DNA of 64,000 nt from contig UYJD01000015.1 in the NCBI GenBank assembly GCA_900618795.1, positions 441,034-505,033 on the forward strand, written 5' to 3'. Source of the DNA: Cyanodermella asteris. Taxonomy: Eukaryota > Ascomycota > Lecanoromycetes > Ostropales > Stictidaceae. Position 1 is the stretch's first letter. Each line of letters opens with the position of its first letter. This document shows positions 20,232 to 32,519 of the stretch, piece after piece. The position numbers and the translations under genes were made by a program. The notes under the pieces are model-generated. The model was not told where the DNA came from and made no database searches. It saw only the letters and a program-made list of their open reading frames with translations.

Positions 20232-20916
20232 TCAAAACTGATCCAAGGTCATACTAATCGTGATATCCGTATTCTCCACCATGGCCTCAAACTCCTCAAA
20301 GCTGATCTTCCCATCCCGATCCTTGTCCGCCTCCATGATGGTCTTGTCCACAATCTGCTGCAGCTGCTGGTCCTTTAGGTTGCTCCCCACCATCATCTTC
20401 AGCACGATGAACAGCTCGCCGTTGGATATGTATCCGTCGCGGTCAATGTCGTAGACCTTGAATGCGAACCGTAACTTTTGCTCCTTGTTTCCTTTGCTGC
20501 TGAACGCAGACAGCCCGTTGACGAATTCTTCGAAATCGACGTCGCCGTTTCCGTCCTCGTCGAAGATGGCGATCATGCGGGTTGCGAGAGGGTTCGTGGA
20601 GACTTGAGGGAGGGAGAGGAATTCGTCGCGGTCGACGGTGCCGGAGTTGTCCTTGTCGAGTTTCATGAAGCGTTTTCGAAGTCTGTCGATTTCCTCGCGG
20701 TCGACTGCGATAATGTCAGTGGAAATTATTATAGTGAATTTAGTTTGGGCCACTACAGTTTGAGGCTTGTGTGATGCTCTCCATGGCTTGGGCTGATAGC
20801 CCTGTCCTTCGACGCGCATCGTACAAAGCGGCTTGATTCGCGTGCTGGGCTGAGGTGGGTGATTGCATGCCTGACATGGGCGTGTCTTCCAGCGGTGGAA
20901 AGGCTTCGCCGGGCAT
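20232..20916 (-). CDS. CNB1: Calcineurin regulatory subunit B
   Basis: Four-EF-hand calcium sensor that activates calcineurin phosphatase (stress and calcium signalling). Exons 20757-20916 and 20232-20704, 52-nt intron (GTAGTG...CTGAC...CGCAG), 210 aa. Splicing creates [20 protein letters not shown], the family's standard junction. EF loops seen: [36 protein letters not shown] and [12 protein letters not shown], all with proper acidic positions. The C-terminus MTLDQF is typical. The protein is about 36 residues longer at the N-terminus than usual. It starts [16 protein letters not shown], not with the MGNTTS myristoylation motif. An in-frame stop lies 9 codons before the ATG, and no ATGGG is nearby, so the usual lipid anchor seems missing unless an undetected upstream exon supplies it. 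Confidence 0.92.
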
Positions 20917-22418
20917 GGTGGATGGAGGGAGGCGTAGATGGTGGGATCAGATGGAGGTGGGTGAGAATGTCGTAAGACCGCCGGCGGTCTGTGTCTGGAG
21001 GTGAAGATCAGAAACGTTTATCTGCTGGCATCTATCGGCGTGGTGGTATCCGTTTCGAATGTCAATTGTGTTCTCAGCAGCGAGTCAGCCGTATCTCGGC
21101 CAGGCACAGTGGGCGAGCGCTTCAGCAATGGCGGGGCGTCGGGGCCGTGTTCCGGGAACGCTGATTTGACTCCGATTCTGGGGACAACTTCTGTTCAGAA
21201 TTTCGGATGAACTTTTCCTTGGATCCGTATTCTGCGCACTCTTGATGACTTGCAGATGGTGATTGTAGAAAGAGATACCCTTATGTTGGAGCTTCTGTCC
21301 TGCACTCTCTTGACTATGTCACGGGAGTCGCCGGCGCGGGAGTATGATGCGCCGACACGTCGCCACAACTAGCCACTACCTTATCTGGGGCCGAGGCAGG
21401 CGCGACCATCGATTGCCTCATCATATTGCGACCAGCGATTGCCTCATCATACATTATGCGCCACGCCATGCATACACGTTTTGGAGAAACAGCAAGCTCC
21501 AGAGGCATGGCAAACAGAATCGCCCATGAATTTAAGGCTCGCAATAGCATCACTGCTGGTAAACCTGGATTCTTCAGCCCACGTTGAACTTCGACCTCCA
21601 GATAATGGCGAAGAAGTCGATATTGATGAACTTTCATAAGCATATACCTGAAGTGCGCAACGGCAGGACTAAATTCACGCGTCGCCGAAACCGCAGCAGC
21701 CCCCACGAATGGCTCACCCTACCAAAATGGCTTACGCAGTGGCTAGCTAGGACCGTAGGGGCAGACAAGAACGTGATTTACAAAGGAATGCGCATATCGA
21801 TGTGCGTACCTAACGAATTCGAAAATGTTGACGTGGGTTGGGAGGCATTGTGGGACCGGGAGGGTCGTTTATATCTGTAAGTGGTGCACCGAAGCTTGGA
21901 TTCATGTCGGCAAGCGCAAGTAGGCGCGGTAGGTGGGCCGGGCTGGGGAGCTGTGGCTTGAACGCGTGCGTGTGTGGTTCTTTGCTTGGACCGTTTCGGA
22001 GCGATGATGTGTGGGCGGAAAGTGGACGGTGGCTGTTGCCTCTTTCGCAGGTTCGCCCTCCTTCGCCCCCTTTCGCAGCCGCTGTTGTCCTTGTTGTTCC
22101 GCCCGCTCTTTGGTCCATGTGCGCGCCCGCGAGAAATCTCTGTCGCCTGCAGACCGACCGCGCGCTCGCCGTACACACCCTCGACCATCACAACGACAAC
22201 ACAAAACATGCCTTTTCATCGCGATATCTAGCTCGATCGATAGCCACATCTCGTCTGCATCATCTGCTCGACTTTGATGGTCGTCAGACGATTAGTACGG
22301 CCGCTGTGGTCGCAAACCCCCGTTTCACCCTCTGCGTTCGCTACGAGGCGATCACTCGCCGCGCCCACGGGAGGACTTTGCCGTTCTTCCTGGGCGCCTG
22401 CCCCCAACGCCCCTAAGC
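20917..22418. other. Divergent promoter region
   Basis: About 1.5 kb between the 5' ends of the calcineurin B (minus) and Epl1 (plus) genes. It contains CT-rich stretches close to Epl1 (22050-22130) that look like promoter or 5' UTR. No supported gene. Confidence 0.55.
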
Positions 22419-24878
22419 ATGGCCGGCTCTACCGTGGCCGCCAAGCACTCACGAGTCCGCCAGCGCAAGTATGTCAAACCACCCATTTACTGATCGCGAG
22501 AGGTGATACAGCGCGCATGCTGCCTTTACTGCAGTGCTGTTCTCACTTCACCAGACTTACCTTGCATGCGCCGCTCGCCCGATACTGAATATGCTGCGTC
22601 GCGAGGAGCCTTGCTGACTTGCTTTCAGGCTTAACATCAAGCAACCATTAGGTGTCTTGGCCGAGGAAGAACTCGAAGCCCTCGAAGCAAACGAGCTCAG
22701 CCAGGGTCTCAAGGAGCTGAACACTGGTGTCGAAGCTCACGAAGAACGGGTAAATCTTGATCTCACCTTCGCTTCAATAGTTGCGACCGGGCCGCGACTT
22801 GCAAACAAATCAAAACAAAGAAAATTGACTGACCTTTTCAGGAACACCATCTCCAAGCCGTCATCAATGCTGCTCAAGCAGCCGCGGCAGGAGGCGCTGA
22901 GGCTGCCGCTCAAGCATACATTCCCACCCGAGGAACTTCTGATGCTGAGCTGCCTTATGAACCTTCGTATGCCCTCAGCTTCTCCCAGCCAGCCACGTAT
23001 ATTCGCTTCTCCTCCACTGTTGAAGACTGTATCGAAGGCGCCACCTATGACCTGCTTGATGAGGACGAAGCCTTTCTCAAAACCTTGAACTCAAAGCTTC
23101 GTGCCCAGGCTCAGAATGCCTCTTCGAGACCCACCTCTCGGAGTGCCAGTGCGGCGGCTGAAAACACGCCCAAGCATTGCTCCGAGACTCAATTCGAGAT
23201 GGTCATGGAAGCTTTCGAAACCGCCGCCCGGGTCGCCGCTCCCTTTTCCAATTCGGTGACTGGTGACAAGGCACCGCCAATTCTTACATTGGAGGAACAA
23301 CTTGCACAACTCACCACTACCTTACCTGAAGAGTCGATTCTTGCTTCACCTTCCAAGCCTCACGCTCAAACCACGCTTCGCGCTCTTGCTCCTCATGTCT
23401 ATCCATACTGGCAAACTCGCCGTTCTCAGAATGAAAACTCTCCTCTCATACCCCCCTTGAAGGTCAAACTTCTCGAGACAAACGACAGTTCGGATGACAA
23501 CGATCCGTACATTTGCTTTCGACGCCGAGAACAGCGTCAACAACGCAAGACCCGTAATCGCGACGCCCAATCGGCTGAGAGACTACGACGCCTGCGCCGT
23601 GAACTTGAAGAAGCGCGCCAGTTGGTTGCTATGGTCCGTCAAAGGGAACTTGCCCGTAAAGAACAGCTTGCCAACGACAGGATCCTGTTTGAGCAGCGTC
23701 ACAATCTCCGAGGAGTCAAGAGGACCTTACCCGAGAAGCTTCAGGATGCTGACGAAGATTTGCTCATCAATCAGAAACCGAAGGTCAAACAGCCGCTTCA
23801 AACCATTCGGAATCCGAATTCGTTGTCTTCAGGTCGCGCACCTTCCAAAATGTCGGATGGCGATTTGGAGCGCCGCATGCGCGACAAAGCCCTGCCTGGA
23901 GGCCCAGAGATGCAGCTGCTCAGCGATTGGATGCACTTGTCAGAGCGCAAAGAAGTCGAGGATATCAAGAACAAGATTGCGCAGCATGCGACTTGGAACG
24001 AGAGCTATGTCGATATGACCAAGGTACCTTTGACTGCTCTCCCACCCGACGATGGCCTTGTCGGTGGATTTCGCGCCGCGCGGACTGAATACCTACCCAC
24101 ACCTCCCGCCAGCATCGACGAGGAAATCAGAGGGTTGGACGAGTCTGGTAAGTCGGGTCTGGACAAATCTGCGCGCATCCGCATGTCGGATTCTGGACAC
24201 CAAGAAGGAACTGGAGACTTAGTGATGGGAGGAGTTGGGGGACCTAGTCCACCTGCCGAGAAGGACATTGTCATGGCGAATGGGGCAGGTATTACACCTG
24301 AAGCTTCGCAGAACGACAGTCCGCAAGACACATCTGAGAGAGCGGCCAAAGCCAACGAAAAGGCTGTGGTCCACCACAAATCGCTGCCTGTCCGCGTGAG
24401 GTACGCAACGCCAGATTCTGGCGATGCAGCGCCCACCTCGCGGTCCCCTTCGTTTCGCCGCCGCATGGGTCGTAATGGCCGAATGTTCATTGACAGGAGG
24501 AATTGCCCGCGCATGCTTTCTCCCGACTCGGATTCCGAAGTTGAAGCTGAGGCGGATGAGAATGACTTGATCATGGCCTCTTTGGTTCAAGATCGAGCCA
24601 AGTTTGACAACGACAGCGACGACGATGTCGATGACGACCCACATCACATCCACAAAGACCTGTTGGATCCATATCATTGGAGGAGTATGCTGCTTCGAGC
24701 CCAGTATAGTGTCGGTTTGCAGGGTCATTCGAGCTCTGGTGCCCAGCAAGCTCAAATTGAGCGCAATAAGCAAGCACGCATCCAGGGTGTTCCGAGCCAA
24801 ACGACCGGCAGCCAAAACAGTCCTCAGACAATCAGGCAACAGGTCGCTCAAGCAGCACAAGCAGCTGCTTCGAGATGA
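22419..24878 (+). CDS. EPL1: Enhancer of polycomb-like protein 1 (NuA4 subunit)
   Basis: Scaffold of the NuA4 histone acetyltransferase, bridging Esa1/Yng2/Eaf6 (Piccolo) to the nucleosome. Three exons: 22419-22468, 22629-22749 and 22842-24878; 735 aa. The N-terminus MAGSTVAAKHSRVRQRKLNI is the EPcA start that follows splicing of exon 1 to 2. The EPcA domain continues through IPTRGTSDAELPYEP and AHVYPYWQTRRSQ, to DPYICFRRREQRQQRKTRNRD (about 270). It is followed by a long charged helix (SAERLRRLRRELEEARQLVA). The C-terminal half is Ser/Pro/Asp-rich and of low conservation, ending in an Ala/Gln-rich tail. The length fits fungal Epl1 (about 550-800 aa). Intron 1 is 160 nt and intron 2 is 92 nt. 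Confidence 0.93.
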
Positions 24879-26607
24879 AATGGTGGAGGAGTTGGTGTAA
24901 GATTAGATTTTGGCGCGGCGCATGTCGCAAACTGGTGCCATCGGTGATGGTTATTTTCGTTCAATAAGATACCCCTTGTTTGTTACCGTCATGATCCTTT
25001 GTTAGTCGTCCTGGATAGTGAGAAACGCCGCTCCATCTCGATGCAGTTGGTTCGTTGTGAAATCGCATCTCTGAAGTTTGTGACTCCTCCCATGGTGATT
25101 GTGTTCCAATTTGTGCGATAACGATGCGGCCCATACGTGCTCGTCATTGCTCATCGAAAATAGTCTGTCTAGATTCTCAAGTGCCTGTTGTGACCGTGAG
25201 AGCTGATGCAGTTCGCATCGTCGTTAGCGTTCTCAGGCTTGCCAACCCGCTTGAAAATTGCGATTCCCCTTCAGCGAACACAGAAAGGAACGAGCTCATT
25301 CCAGAGCTATCTGTGGGTTGGATCCGCCGAAAGAATTGTTGCTTTCCATCATCTCGAAGTAGATCGATAACTACCTGTCGGGAGAGGGCGGAAAGACCCA
25401 GGGGTGGTGATATGTTATCGCCAACCAGAATGGAAACGCTCCTTGGCTTGCCAGGCCTCATTTTGGTCAAAGAACGGTCTGGAGCGATGATTCTCGACAG
25501 CAGTAAAATCGGAACAAAAGCTTGATTTCTTTCGCTTTGTTCCAAAAATTTTGCAGATCTGAACCTACAGAAAAGCTTTCGTGCGGCCTGGTTGGGCACA
25601 GATTTGAAGGAGCCCACATGTGAAGTTCTGGGCCAAAAGTGTTTCTCTCTTGCTCTTCGGCATAAGTACCAATGTCCGGTTCCAAACTCTTTCAAAGCGT
25701 CGATATTTGTCGTGACGATCCTGATGAGGGAAGCCCGAATTGCGCTCGTTTGATGGTAATTCGCTTGCAGGGGCGCGCAAACTCTTGAATTGAAAAGGCG
25801 TGAGTACACATGCTTGCTTCTCTGTAGGCATGCATGCTTTCGATATGCTGAGACGATGTTCCGAATTTGAAGCTCTCAGCCGTAAGCAAGCAACAAAAGG
25901 TGATGGTAAGGAAGAAGCTGGCGATGGCTGGGCGAGGACCCGGAGCGAAAGCCTTCGAAAGGTAGAGGTCGTGCAGGTGGAAGCAGTACAGGAGGAACCA
26001 TTGCCTTGTCTCACGGTGACCCGGAAGCTTCACAAATGTAGACGGGTTGAAAATTGGTCAGTGTGGATAATTACGATGAATTTGAAGCACGAGACAAGTT
26101 GTGTGGGCGTCAGATGCCGGCTGACCTCGAATTGTTTTAAGCTCTGAGGTGGGGCTTGGCTGCACATCATCCGGCCGCTCTTCGTATCTGCCGGTTGAGC
26201 CGCAGTCGAAACCCTCTGTTCTGCGAAAGCGCAGAAAATGATGGGATACAGCCGAAGCTTCCCTAGTTTGAATATGTCAAGACCGTTCAATGCGACGCGA
26301 TCTATAATATCGGCCTCAACACGTAAGACTGCCAAAGCGTACGTACGCGCGAGTGAACTTTCGTCATCTGGTTGAAGTGGGGGTTCGCCGCAATATTTCG
26401 TCCGATTCAGAGTCAAGCACTCAGCTGCCGCTCACTCACAATCATCGTCAAAGCAAAGCTGTCGCTACTTACAAGCTGTTGGACTTGTTTTCTGTCGTGT
26501 GGAGAATCTTAGCGGGTCAATCCGCAGGCCCTTGGTGATTCAAAAAGCTGAAAGTCGATTGTCAACGCCGCTCGCTTCGTCAACAAGGCCCACTGCCTCT
26601 GTCCAAG
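24879..26607. other. Intergenic, no supported gene
   Basis: About 1.7 kb between Epl1 and Kae1. A 210-codon open frame on the minus strand (25177-25809) lacks an ATG near its start and any recognisable domain; I treat it as chance. Confidence 0.5.
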
Positions 26608-27690
26608 ATGCTTGCCATCGGTCTCGAAGGTTCAGCGAACAAGCTTGGAGTGGGTGTCATTCTCCACCCTCCCAAAGGCGGCCAAGCACAAATCCTATCC
26701 AACATTCGCCACACATTTCATGCGCCGCCTGGCGAAGGCTTTTTACCAAAAGACACAGCCAAGCATCATCGGTCATGGGTCTCTACAATCACGATGCAAG
26801 CGCTTGAAAAGGCTGGCGTAAGCGTCGCCGACATTGACTGCATTTGCTATACAAAGGGTCCTGGCATGGGAGCACCATTACAAGGTGTCGCTATTGCCGC
26901 AAGAACGTTATCTTTGCTATGGGACAAACCTCTTGTGGGAGTCAATCATTGTGTGGGCCATATCGAAATGGGAAGAACGATTACTGGAGCCGCCAACCCC
27001 GTCGTTTTGTATGTTAGTGGTGGGAACACACAGGTCATTGCCTACGCAGCTCAGCGATACAGAATATTTGGGGAGGCATTAGATATCGCCGTCGGCAACT
27101 GTCTGGATCGATTCGCGCGAACGTTGGGGATACCAAACGACCCAGCCCCTGGATACAACATCGAACAGATGGCGAAAGAGGGAAAACACCTCGTCGACTT
27201 ACCTTACACCGTCAAGGGGATGGACTGTAGTTTCTCTGGCGTCTTGGCCAGTGTCGATGCATTGGCTCTCAAGCTCCAACAATCAGAAAAGGCAATGGAA
27301 TCAGGCGATGAAGCTAGAATATGGAGAGACGAGCTCGACAACGAACCAATTACGAGGAACGATCTTTGCTTTAGTTTGCAGGAAACGGTGTTCGCTATGC
27401 TTGTTGAGATTACAGAACGGGCGATGGCGCATGTTGGCAGCGGGCAAGTTTTGATTGTCGGCGGTGTCGGGTGCAATGAACGATTGCAAGAGATGATGGG
27501 GCGGATGGCTCAGGAACGAGGCGGCAGTGTGTATGCCACAGACGAGAGATTTTGCATTGATAATGGTATCATGATTGCACACGCTGGACTGCTGGCGTAT
27601 AGTGTTGGTCAAACCACGAGTTTGTCGGATAGTACTTGCACGCAACGGTACAGAACAGACGCTCCATGGATTGGCTGGAGAGATGACTGA
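26608..27690 (+). CDS. KAE1: tRNA N6-adenosine threonylcarbamoyltransferase (KEOPS)
   Basis: Single-exon, 360 aa. Catalytic ASKHA-fold subunit of KEOPS/EKC, which transfers threonylcarbamoyl to A37 of ANN-decoding tRNAs. Seen: the N-terminal strand [16 protein letters not shown], the [13 protein letters not shown] loop, the metal-binding pair NHCVGHIE (His114 and His118), the phosphate loop [12 protein letters not shown], and the C-terminal [20 protein letters not shown] and [13 protein letters not shown] with the second metal Asp. Length and start match eukaryotic cytosolic Kae1/OSGEP. No mitochondrial presequence, so this is not the Qri7-type paralogue. Confidence 0.96.
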   Translation: MLAIGLEGSANKLGVGVILHPPKGGQAQILSNIRHTFHAPPGEGFLPKDTAKHHRSWVSTITMQALEKAGVSVADIDCICYTKGPGMGAPLQGVAIAARTLSLLWDKPLVGVNHCVGHIEMGRTITGAANPVVLYVSGGNTQVIAYAAQRYRIFGEALDIAVGNCLDRFARTLGIPNDPAPGYNIEQMAKEGKHLVDLPYTVKGMDCSFSGVLASVDALALKLQQSEKAMESGDEARIWRDELDNEPITRNDLCFSLQETVFAMLVEITERAMAHVGSGQVLIVGGVGCNERLQEMMGRMAQERGGSVYATDERFCIDNGIMIAHAGLLAYSVGQTTSLSDSTCTQRYRTDAPWIGWRDD

Positions 27691-28515
27691 TATTAAAGTA
27701 TGATAATGACCTCATATTCACCGGCATGGTGTCCCTTGAGTAAGCTTGTGAATCTGAGAACACAATGTAGCAAAGACGAGGCCATCAATTCAACCGCAGC
27801 CGTTCGACTCCGGTCCACACTAGATATTGACACAGTTCTCGATTTGAAGACTGGAAATTGAGGATGACCCTTGGTGGTCTGTGTGCTCGACTAAAATGAC
27901 GCTTTGTGTTTTGTTTTGCTCAAAATATAATACGCCTAATTGCCAGGATTCTCGTGACAAATACTACTCGGCCAAATCTCACGTAGATGGCGCTCAGCTC
28001 GCAATGGGCTTTCCCAAAACCTTTTCAAGACCAGACACCTACAGTGTTGACACCCGTTTTCATTCCATCAGCTTCAACCGACATGCTCCACGAACGTTGC
28101 ACCAGAGGAAGCCGTGCAGGGTCCTTAGCTGCCGAAGACGGCGTACAGCCGCCAAACTGGCGCCCGCGTGCCGCTAACCGCATGAACGACACAGCTGAGA
28201 CCATCTGCTTCCTTTGTTGACTAAAGAGCTGCCCAACCGGCCGAGCCTTCCGTGCGCCTGTGCCTGTACACACGATACAGAACACTCCACTCCGCTCCTC
28301 CTGCTGTTGTTAATACTCACTATACTGCCTTCAATTCTACACCATCACTCGTTACAGGATGGTCTCATTCTCACGTCGCTGAGGAGCAAAGATTTCGTTT
28401 CGAGGACTATAAGCGTGCCAGTGGGGTTACGATTCCCAGGTTCAGCTATTCTGTAACATTCTCCCCGCACACTTCTGTCCGAACCCGAGCATTGCATGCT
28501 GCGCCGGACCGCATC
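27691..28515. other. Intergenic and alpha-actinin 5' region
   Basis: About 820 bp. Pyrimidine-rich before the alpha-actinin ATG (28290-28360). No supported gene. Confidence 0.5.
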
Positions 28516-30577
28516 ATGGCTTTGTTGGAGCGTCAGTGGATCAATGTGCAGGAGAAGACATTTACGAAATGGTGTGTATCCCATGTTCTTGTTGTGCTTC
28601 GACGCTGACCACAATTGTAGGCTCAATTCGAAGATCAAGGTCCGCAATGTCAAGGTCAACGACCTGGTCAAGGATCTGTCCGACGGCATCATGCTCATAC
28701 ACCTACTCGAAGTCCTATCAAATGAATCGCTTGGTCGATATGCTTCCAAACCGAAGCTGCGGGTTCAGAAGTTCGAGAACGTTAGCATATCGATCGAGTT
28801 CATCAAGATGCATGGGATACAACTGACAAATATCGGCCCGGAGGACGTGGTGGATGGTAATCGAAAGATCATTCTTGGTCTCATCTGGACACTCATTCTC
28901 CGGTTTACAATCACAGACATTAATGAGGAGGGCATGACAGCAAAGGAGGGTCTACTCTTATGGTGTCAACGGAAAACGGCGTGCTACGACGAGGTAGAGG
29001 TTCGAGACTTCTCATCAAGTTGGAATGATGGACTAGCATTCTGTGCGCTTCTGGACATACACCGACCTGATCTGATTGATTACGACACCCTTGACAAGAA
29101 CGATCATAAGGGCAACATGAAGTTGGCGTTCCAGATTGCGAGCGAAGAGATTGGCATCCCGGATCTGCTGGATGTCGAAGATGTGTGCGATGTCCCTAAG
29201 CCGGATGAACGATCACTGATGACGTATATTGCTTATTGGTTTCATGCATTTTCTCAAATGGAGAAGGTCGAGAATGCTGGACGAAGAGTGGAGAAATTCG
29301 TTTCGAATATGCACGGCGCTTGGGAGATGCAGAACTCATACGAAAGGAGGATGCGCGAGCTGCTGCATCAGCTCAGAACCCAGCGCGAGACATGGGATCA
29401 GGGTCAATTCCAGGGCACATACCAGGACGCCAAGGGCCAGTTGTCTTTGTTGACACAATTCAAGCGTGGAGACAAGAGGAACTGGGTGGGTGAGAAGAGT
29501 GAGCTTGCCGCGTTGTTTGGCAACATCAAGACGAAGATGAGCACATACCAATTGCGACCCTGGGATCCACCACCGGAGTTGAGACTGGAGGCTCTGGACC
29601 AGGAATGGGCCAATCTGATGTCCGCCGAGCGCAAACGTGCCCAGGTCATCAACGAGACGATCAGAGACATCAAGAACTCCTTACGACGAACATTTGCGGA
29701 TAAGGCCAACGATTTTGCTCTCACCCTCAACACACTCATGCTGGCGCTTTCTGGTCTGGAAGGCGAGGTCGAGGATCAGCTTGAGCATGCTAGACGTCTT
29801 GAGGCGAACTTGTCTCCTCTTGACCAATATTTGGAGTCGGTAGAAGATCTTGATGCGCAGTGTGCCGAGGCAAACATTGAGGAGAATGACTTTACCACCT
29901 ACACCTATGACGAGTTGGCATACGAATTGTCTCTCGTCAAGTCAGCCATTAGCAAAAAGCTGAGATTCCTGGAGAACCAGCTGGTCGCGCGAGGAAACAC
30001 GACGAACTTGACACCCATACAGCTTGAGGAGTTTGAGTCCGTGTTCCGACATTTTGATCGCGATGGCTCAAACACCTTGAATGAGGTCGAGTTCTCTGCA
30101 GCTCTCGCGTCGCTGGGCTTGGTATACGATCAGGACGAGATGCACGAGACTTTCGTCGAAGCTAGCCAAGGCCGAAACAGTCGTCATGTCGACTTTGAGG
30201 GTTTCATCAAATTCATGGTGGGTGTCACTGAGGATCAGAATACGGCAGAGCAAGTTTTCCAGAGTTTCCAAGAAGTCGCAGACGGCAAGCCATATGTCAC
30301 GGAGGTCGACTTACGGCACAGCTTGATTCCTGACGAGCTTATTGAGCAACTTGGCCAGAGCATGCCAGCGTATACGGGTCCCGATCTGGCCGAGGACCGT
30401 GGCTTGCCCAAGTATGATTATGTGACTTTCATGGAAAAGATGATCACAGCAGAGAAAGAGAAAGGATCGAAGACTGGCCAGCAGGGCAACAACGGTACGG
30501 CGAAAGTGGAAGGAAAGGAGAATGCGCCGCTGAACGGAGCGCGGTCGCAGAGTCCCTCGAAAAGCATCTCTGGTTAG
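28516..30577 (+). CDS. Alpha-actinin
   Basis: Actin cross-linking protein needed for contractile rings and septation in filamentous fungi. Exons 28516-28571 and 28621-30577 with a 49-nt intron; 670 aa. The splice gives QEKTFTKW-LNSKIKVRNV, the conserved start of CH1. Two calponin-homology domains occupy about 8-115 and 125-235 (IILGLIWTLILRFTI; KEGLLLWCQRKTACYDEVEV; DFSSSWNDGLAFCALLD). A short rod of about two spectrin-like repeats follows (about 240-520), then an EF-hand region (FDRDGSNTLNEVEF near 535; later hand degenerate), and a low-complexity tail rich in Lys, Gln, Asn and Ser. The short rod is typical of fungal alpha-actinin versus four repeats in animals. Confidence 0.95.
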
Positions 30578-30892
30578 GAACCGAGATCGAGCACGAGGCT
30601 CTCACCGCTATGGCGACCTTGAATGAGTATGGATTTGGCATTTACATAGCGCGGCGTTGGGTGGCACCTGCAGAAGGGACATGTTGCTTATCACTGAGTC
30701 AATTGGCAGATGAGCTTTGGGCATTGGAACTGTGGATAGGGAACCCAGATCAGTACATGCTGATGTGGAGTCCACGAAGGTGAGAAGCTTTGAAGCAAAC
30801 CATTGCAGAGGTATTTCGCTACCTGTTTGTCCGACCACGCGTTCAACGAGTAACGTCTATACATTTGCAAGTAGTGATTTGCCGGCGTCTCC

Positions 30893-31033
30893 TTAAGTAG
30901 GTTTAAGTACACACCTGGCTGTGTGATTAGCTGGATACTTGGCTGGATATTTGCCTAATCAACTGTCTAGACACTCAGCTGGGTATTTAGCTGGATACTT
31001 TGATGGGGGTCTGGGTGGATATTTGGCTGAACC
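30893..31033 (+). repeat. Degenerate 12-bp minisatellite, locus 3
   Basis: Between alpha-actinin and the ZNF511-like gene. Units such as TAGCTGGATACT, TGGCTGGATATT and CAGCTGGGTATT keep a 12-bp step. Directly downstream (31043-31064) is GCGACGACTTTTTTCCTCAC, 18 of 22 bases like the flank of locus 2. Confidence 0.65.
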
Positions 31034-31352
31034 GCACACCGGCGACGACTTTTTTCCTCACGCCTTGGGAAGCTCGTTGCTGACATGGGGCCGCGCTAAG
31101 CTGCGGGACGATGCTTGTTGCCTTCGAGAACCTGTCACGCTTTCCTCCATTGCTTCGCGACTTATCTTCAGGAGCTCGTGAATCATGCATTTGCATTGTG
31201 AGCCAGAGTCTTACGTCGTCCGCAGCCTTTCCGACATGCAAAGCCGGCAACAGCAACCAGAGCTACTCACCAGACACGGACCTTGACTTGGCGCCTTCTA
31301 GTGGACGCCGCGTCGAATCACCGCGATATTCCACACCGCCAGAACGGCAATC

Positions 31353-32300
31353 ATGCCTAAGCGCACGCTATCTAGCTCGTCGTGTTCCCCTGACCAAGGG
31401 CTGTCAGACCATGCAGACAGTATTGTGATCTCAGACGAACACGTCCCCAAGTTCGTGCGCCTGTCCGCATCACCGTCGCCCTCGATCGCGTCCTCAGCCG
31501 ACATGAGCACTACGACCGGTCTCAGCTCCACAATGACCGACATCCCTGGAAAGTCGATACAGTGTCTGCTCCCGCCTCACTCGCCACTGACATTCACGAC
31601 CGTCGCGCAGTTCGAGGCGCACCTCTACTCCCATCACACGAACCGCTGCACGGAATGCAGAGCCAACTTTCCGAGCTCACATCTGCTGGGCCTTCATCAG
31701 GCGGAGTTGCATGACCCGCTGGTCGCTGCGCGCAAGGAGAAGGGGGAGAAGACGTTTGCGTGTCTGTTGCCGGGGTGTGAGAAGGTGTGTCTGAATGGGT
31801 TGAAGAGGAAGATGCACATGGCTGATAAGCACGGCTTCCGGAAGGACTATGACTGGTCCGTGGTGGAGAGGGGGATTGATGGGAGGAGTAGTATGTTGAA
31901 GCGTGGTGGTGCGCCGAGCCAGAGGAGCAGGAAGACGAGCTTGACGGGGAGTATTGGGCAACGCGCAGTGAAGAGTAGTGTTGGGTTTCAGAGACCTGCG
32001 AAGGTTACGGAAGCGTCTGACGTGCACAAGATGTCCACGGGGTATGTTGGTCGAGAATCGGAGCCGGTGGAAGTTGAAACTGAGGCTGGTCAAGACCCCA
32101 GTCGAATTGAAGGCACGGACATGCTCTCGCCAGCGGTTCCCAATGCGACGCAGCCGCTAGGTTCCTCTGAGAGTCCCGCGGTGACGGTCGATGCAGGTCA
32201 AGGTATCGACAGCCTGACAAAGTCAATGTCAGCTCTGAGGTTTATACCTCCAAGTGTTAGCCGGAAGAAAACATTACCAGTCAAAATGCAATCGGTCTGA
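31353..32300 (+). CDS. C2H2 zinc-finger protein, ZNF511-like
   Basis: Single-exon, 315 aa. The middle part resembles the conserved eukaryotic ZNF511 family. Fingers: HTNRCTECRANFPSSHLLGL continuing to HQAELH, then FACLLPGCEKVCLNGLKRKM continuing to HMADKHGF, giving two C2H2 units (about residues 97-155). A preceding degenerate finger-like segment (SIQCLLPPHSPLTFTTVAQF with HLYSHH) completes the family pattern. The N-terminal 65 and C-terminal 140 residues are Ser/Thr-rich and probably disordered. The cellular role of the family is poorly defined; a nuclear location is inferred. The start codon is the first ATG after a TA/CA-rich leader. Confidence 0.82.
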   Translation: MPKRTLSSSSCSPDQGLSDHADSIVISDEHVPKFVRLSASPSPSIASSADMSTTTGLSSTMTDIPGKSIQCLLPPHSPLTFTTVAQFEAHLYSHHTNRCTECRANFPSSHLLGLHQAELHDPLVAARKEKGEKTFACLLPGCEKVCLNGLKRKMHMADKHGFRKDYDWSVVERGIDGRSSMLKRGGAPSQRSRKTSLTGSIGQRAVKSSVGFQRPAKVTEASDVHKMSTGYVGRESEPVEVETEAGQDPSRIEGTDMLSPAVPNATQPLGSSESPAVTVDAGQGIDSLTKSMSALRFIPPSVSRKKTLPVKMQSV

Positions 32301-32420
32301 TGGAACGACTATCGGATATCCAAGGGAGTATACTCCTGGTCATACTTTTAACGTATGAGACCGGCGCTCGAACGTCGAAGTTGCGCCATTATTGCACAGG
32401 CGAAACTGCTAGTCATACAA

Positions 32421-32464
32421 GGGCTTTCACCTTCCGGGTTGCGGGCTTTCACCTTCCGGGTTGC
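32421..32464. repeat. 22-bp tandem duplication
   Basis: Two identical adjacent copies of a 22-bp unit starting GGGCTTTCACC and ending GGGTTGC, with a partial GGGC after them. Non-coding. Confidence 0.85.
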
Positions 32465-32519
32465 GGGCGTCCACATTGATGCTAGGAGAGCAACTGTCGA
32501 ACGCAGAGCATGGTGCTCA

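Noticed and set aside
25177-25809. 210-codon minus-strand frame between Epl1 and Kae1
   Set aside because: Begins with GTG, no recognisable motif or splice-supported start.
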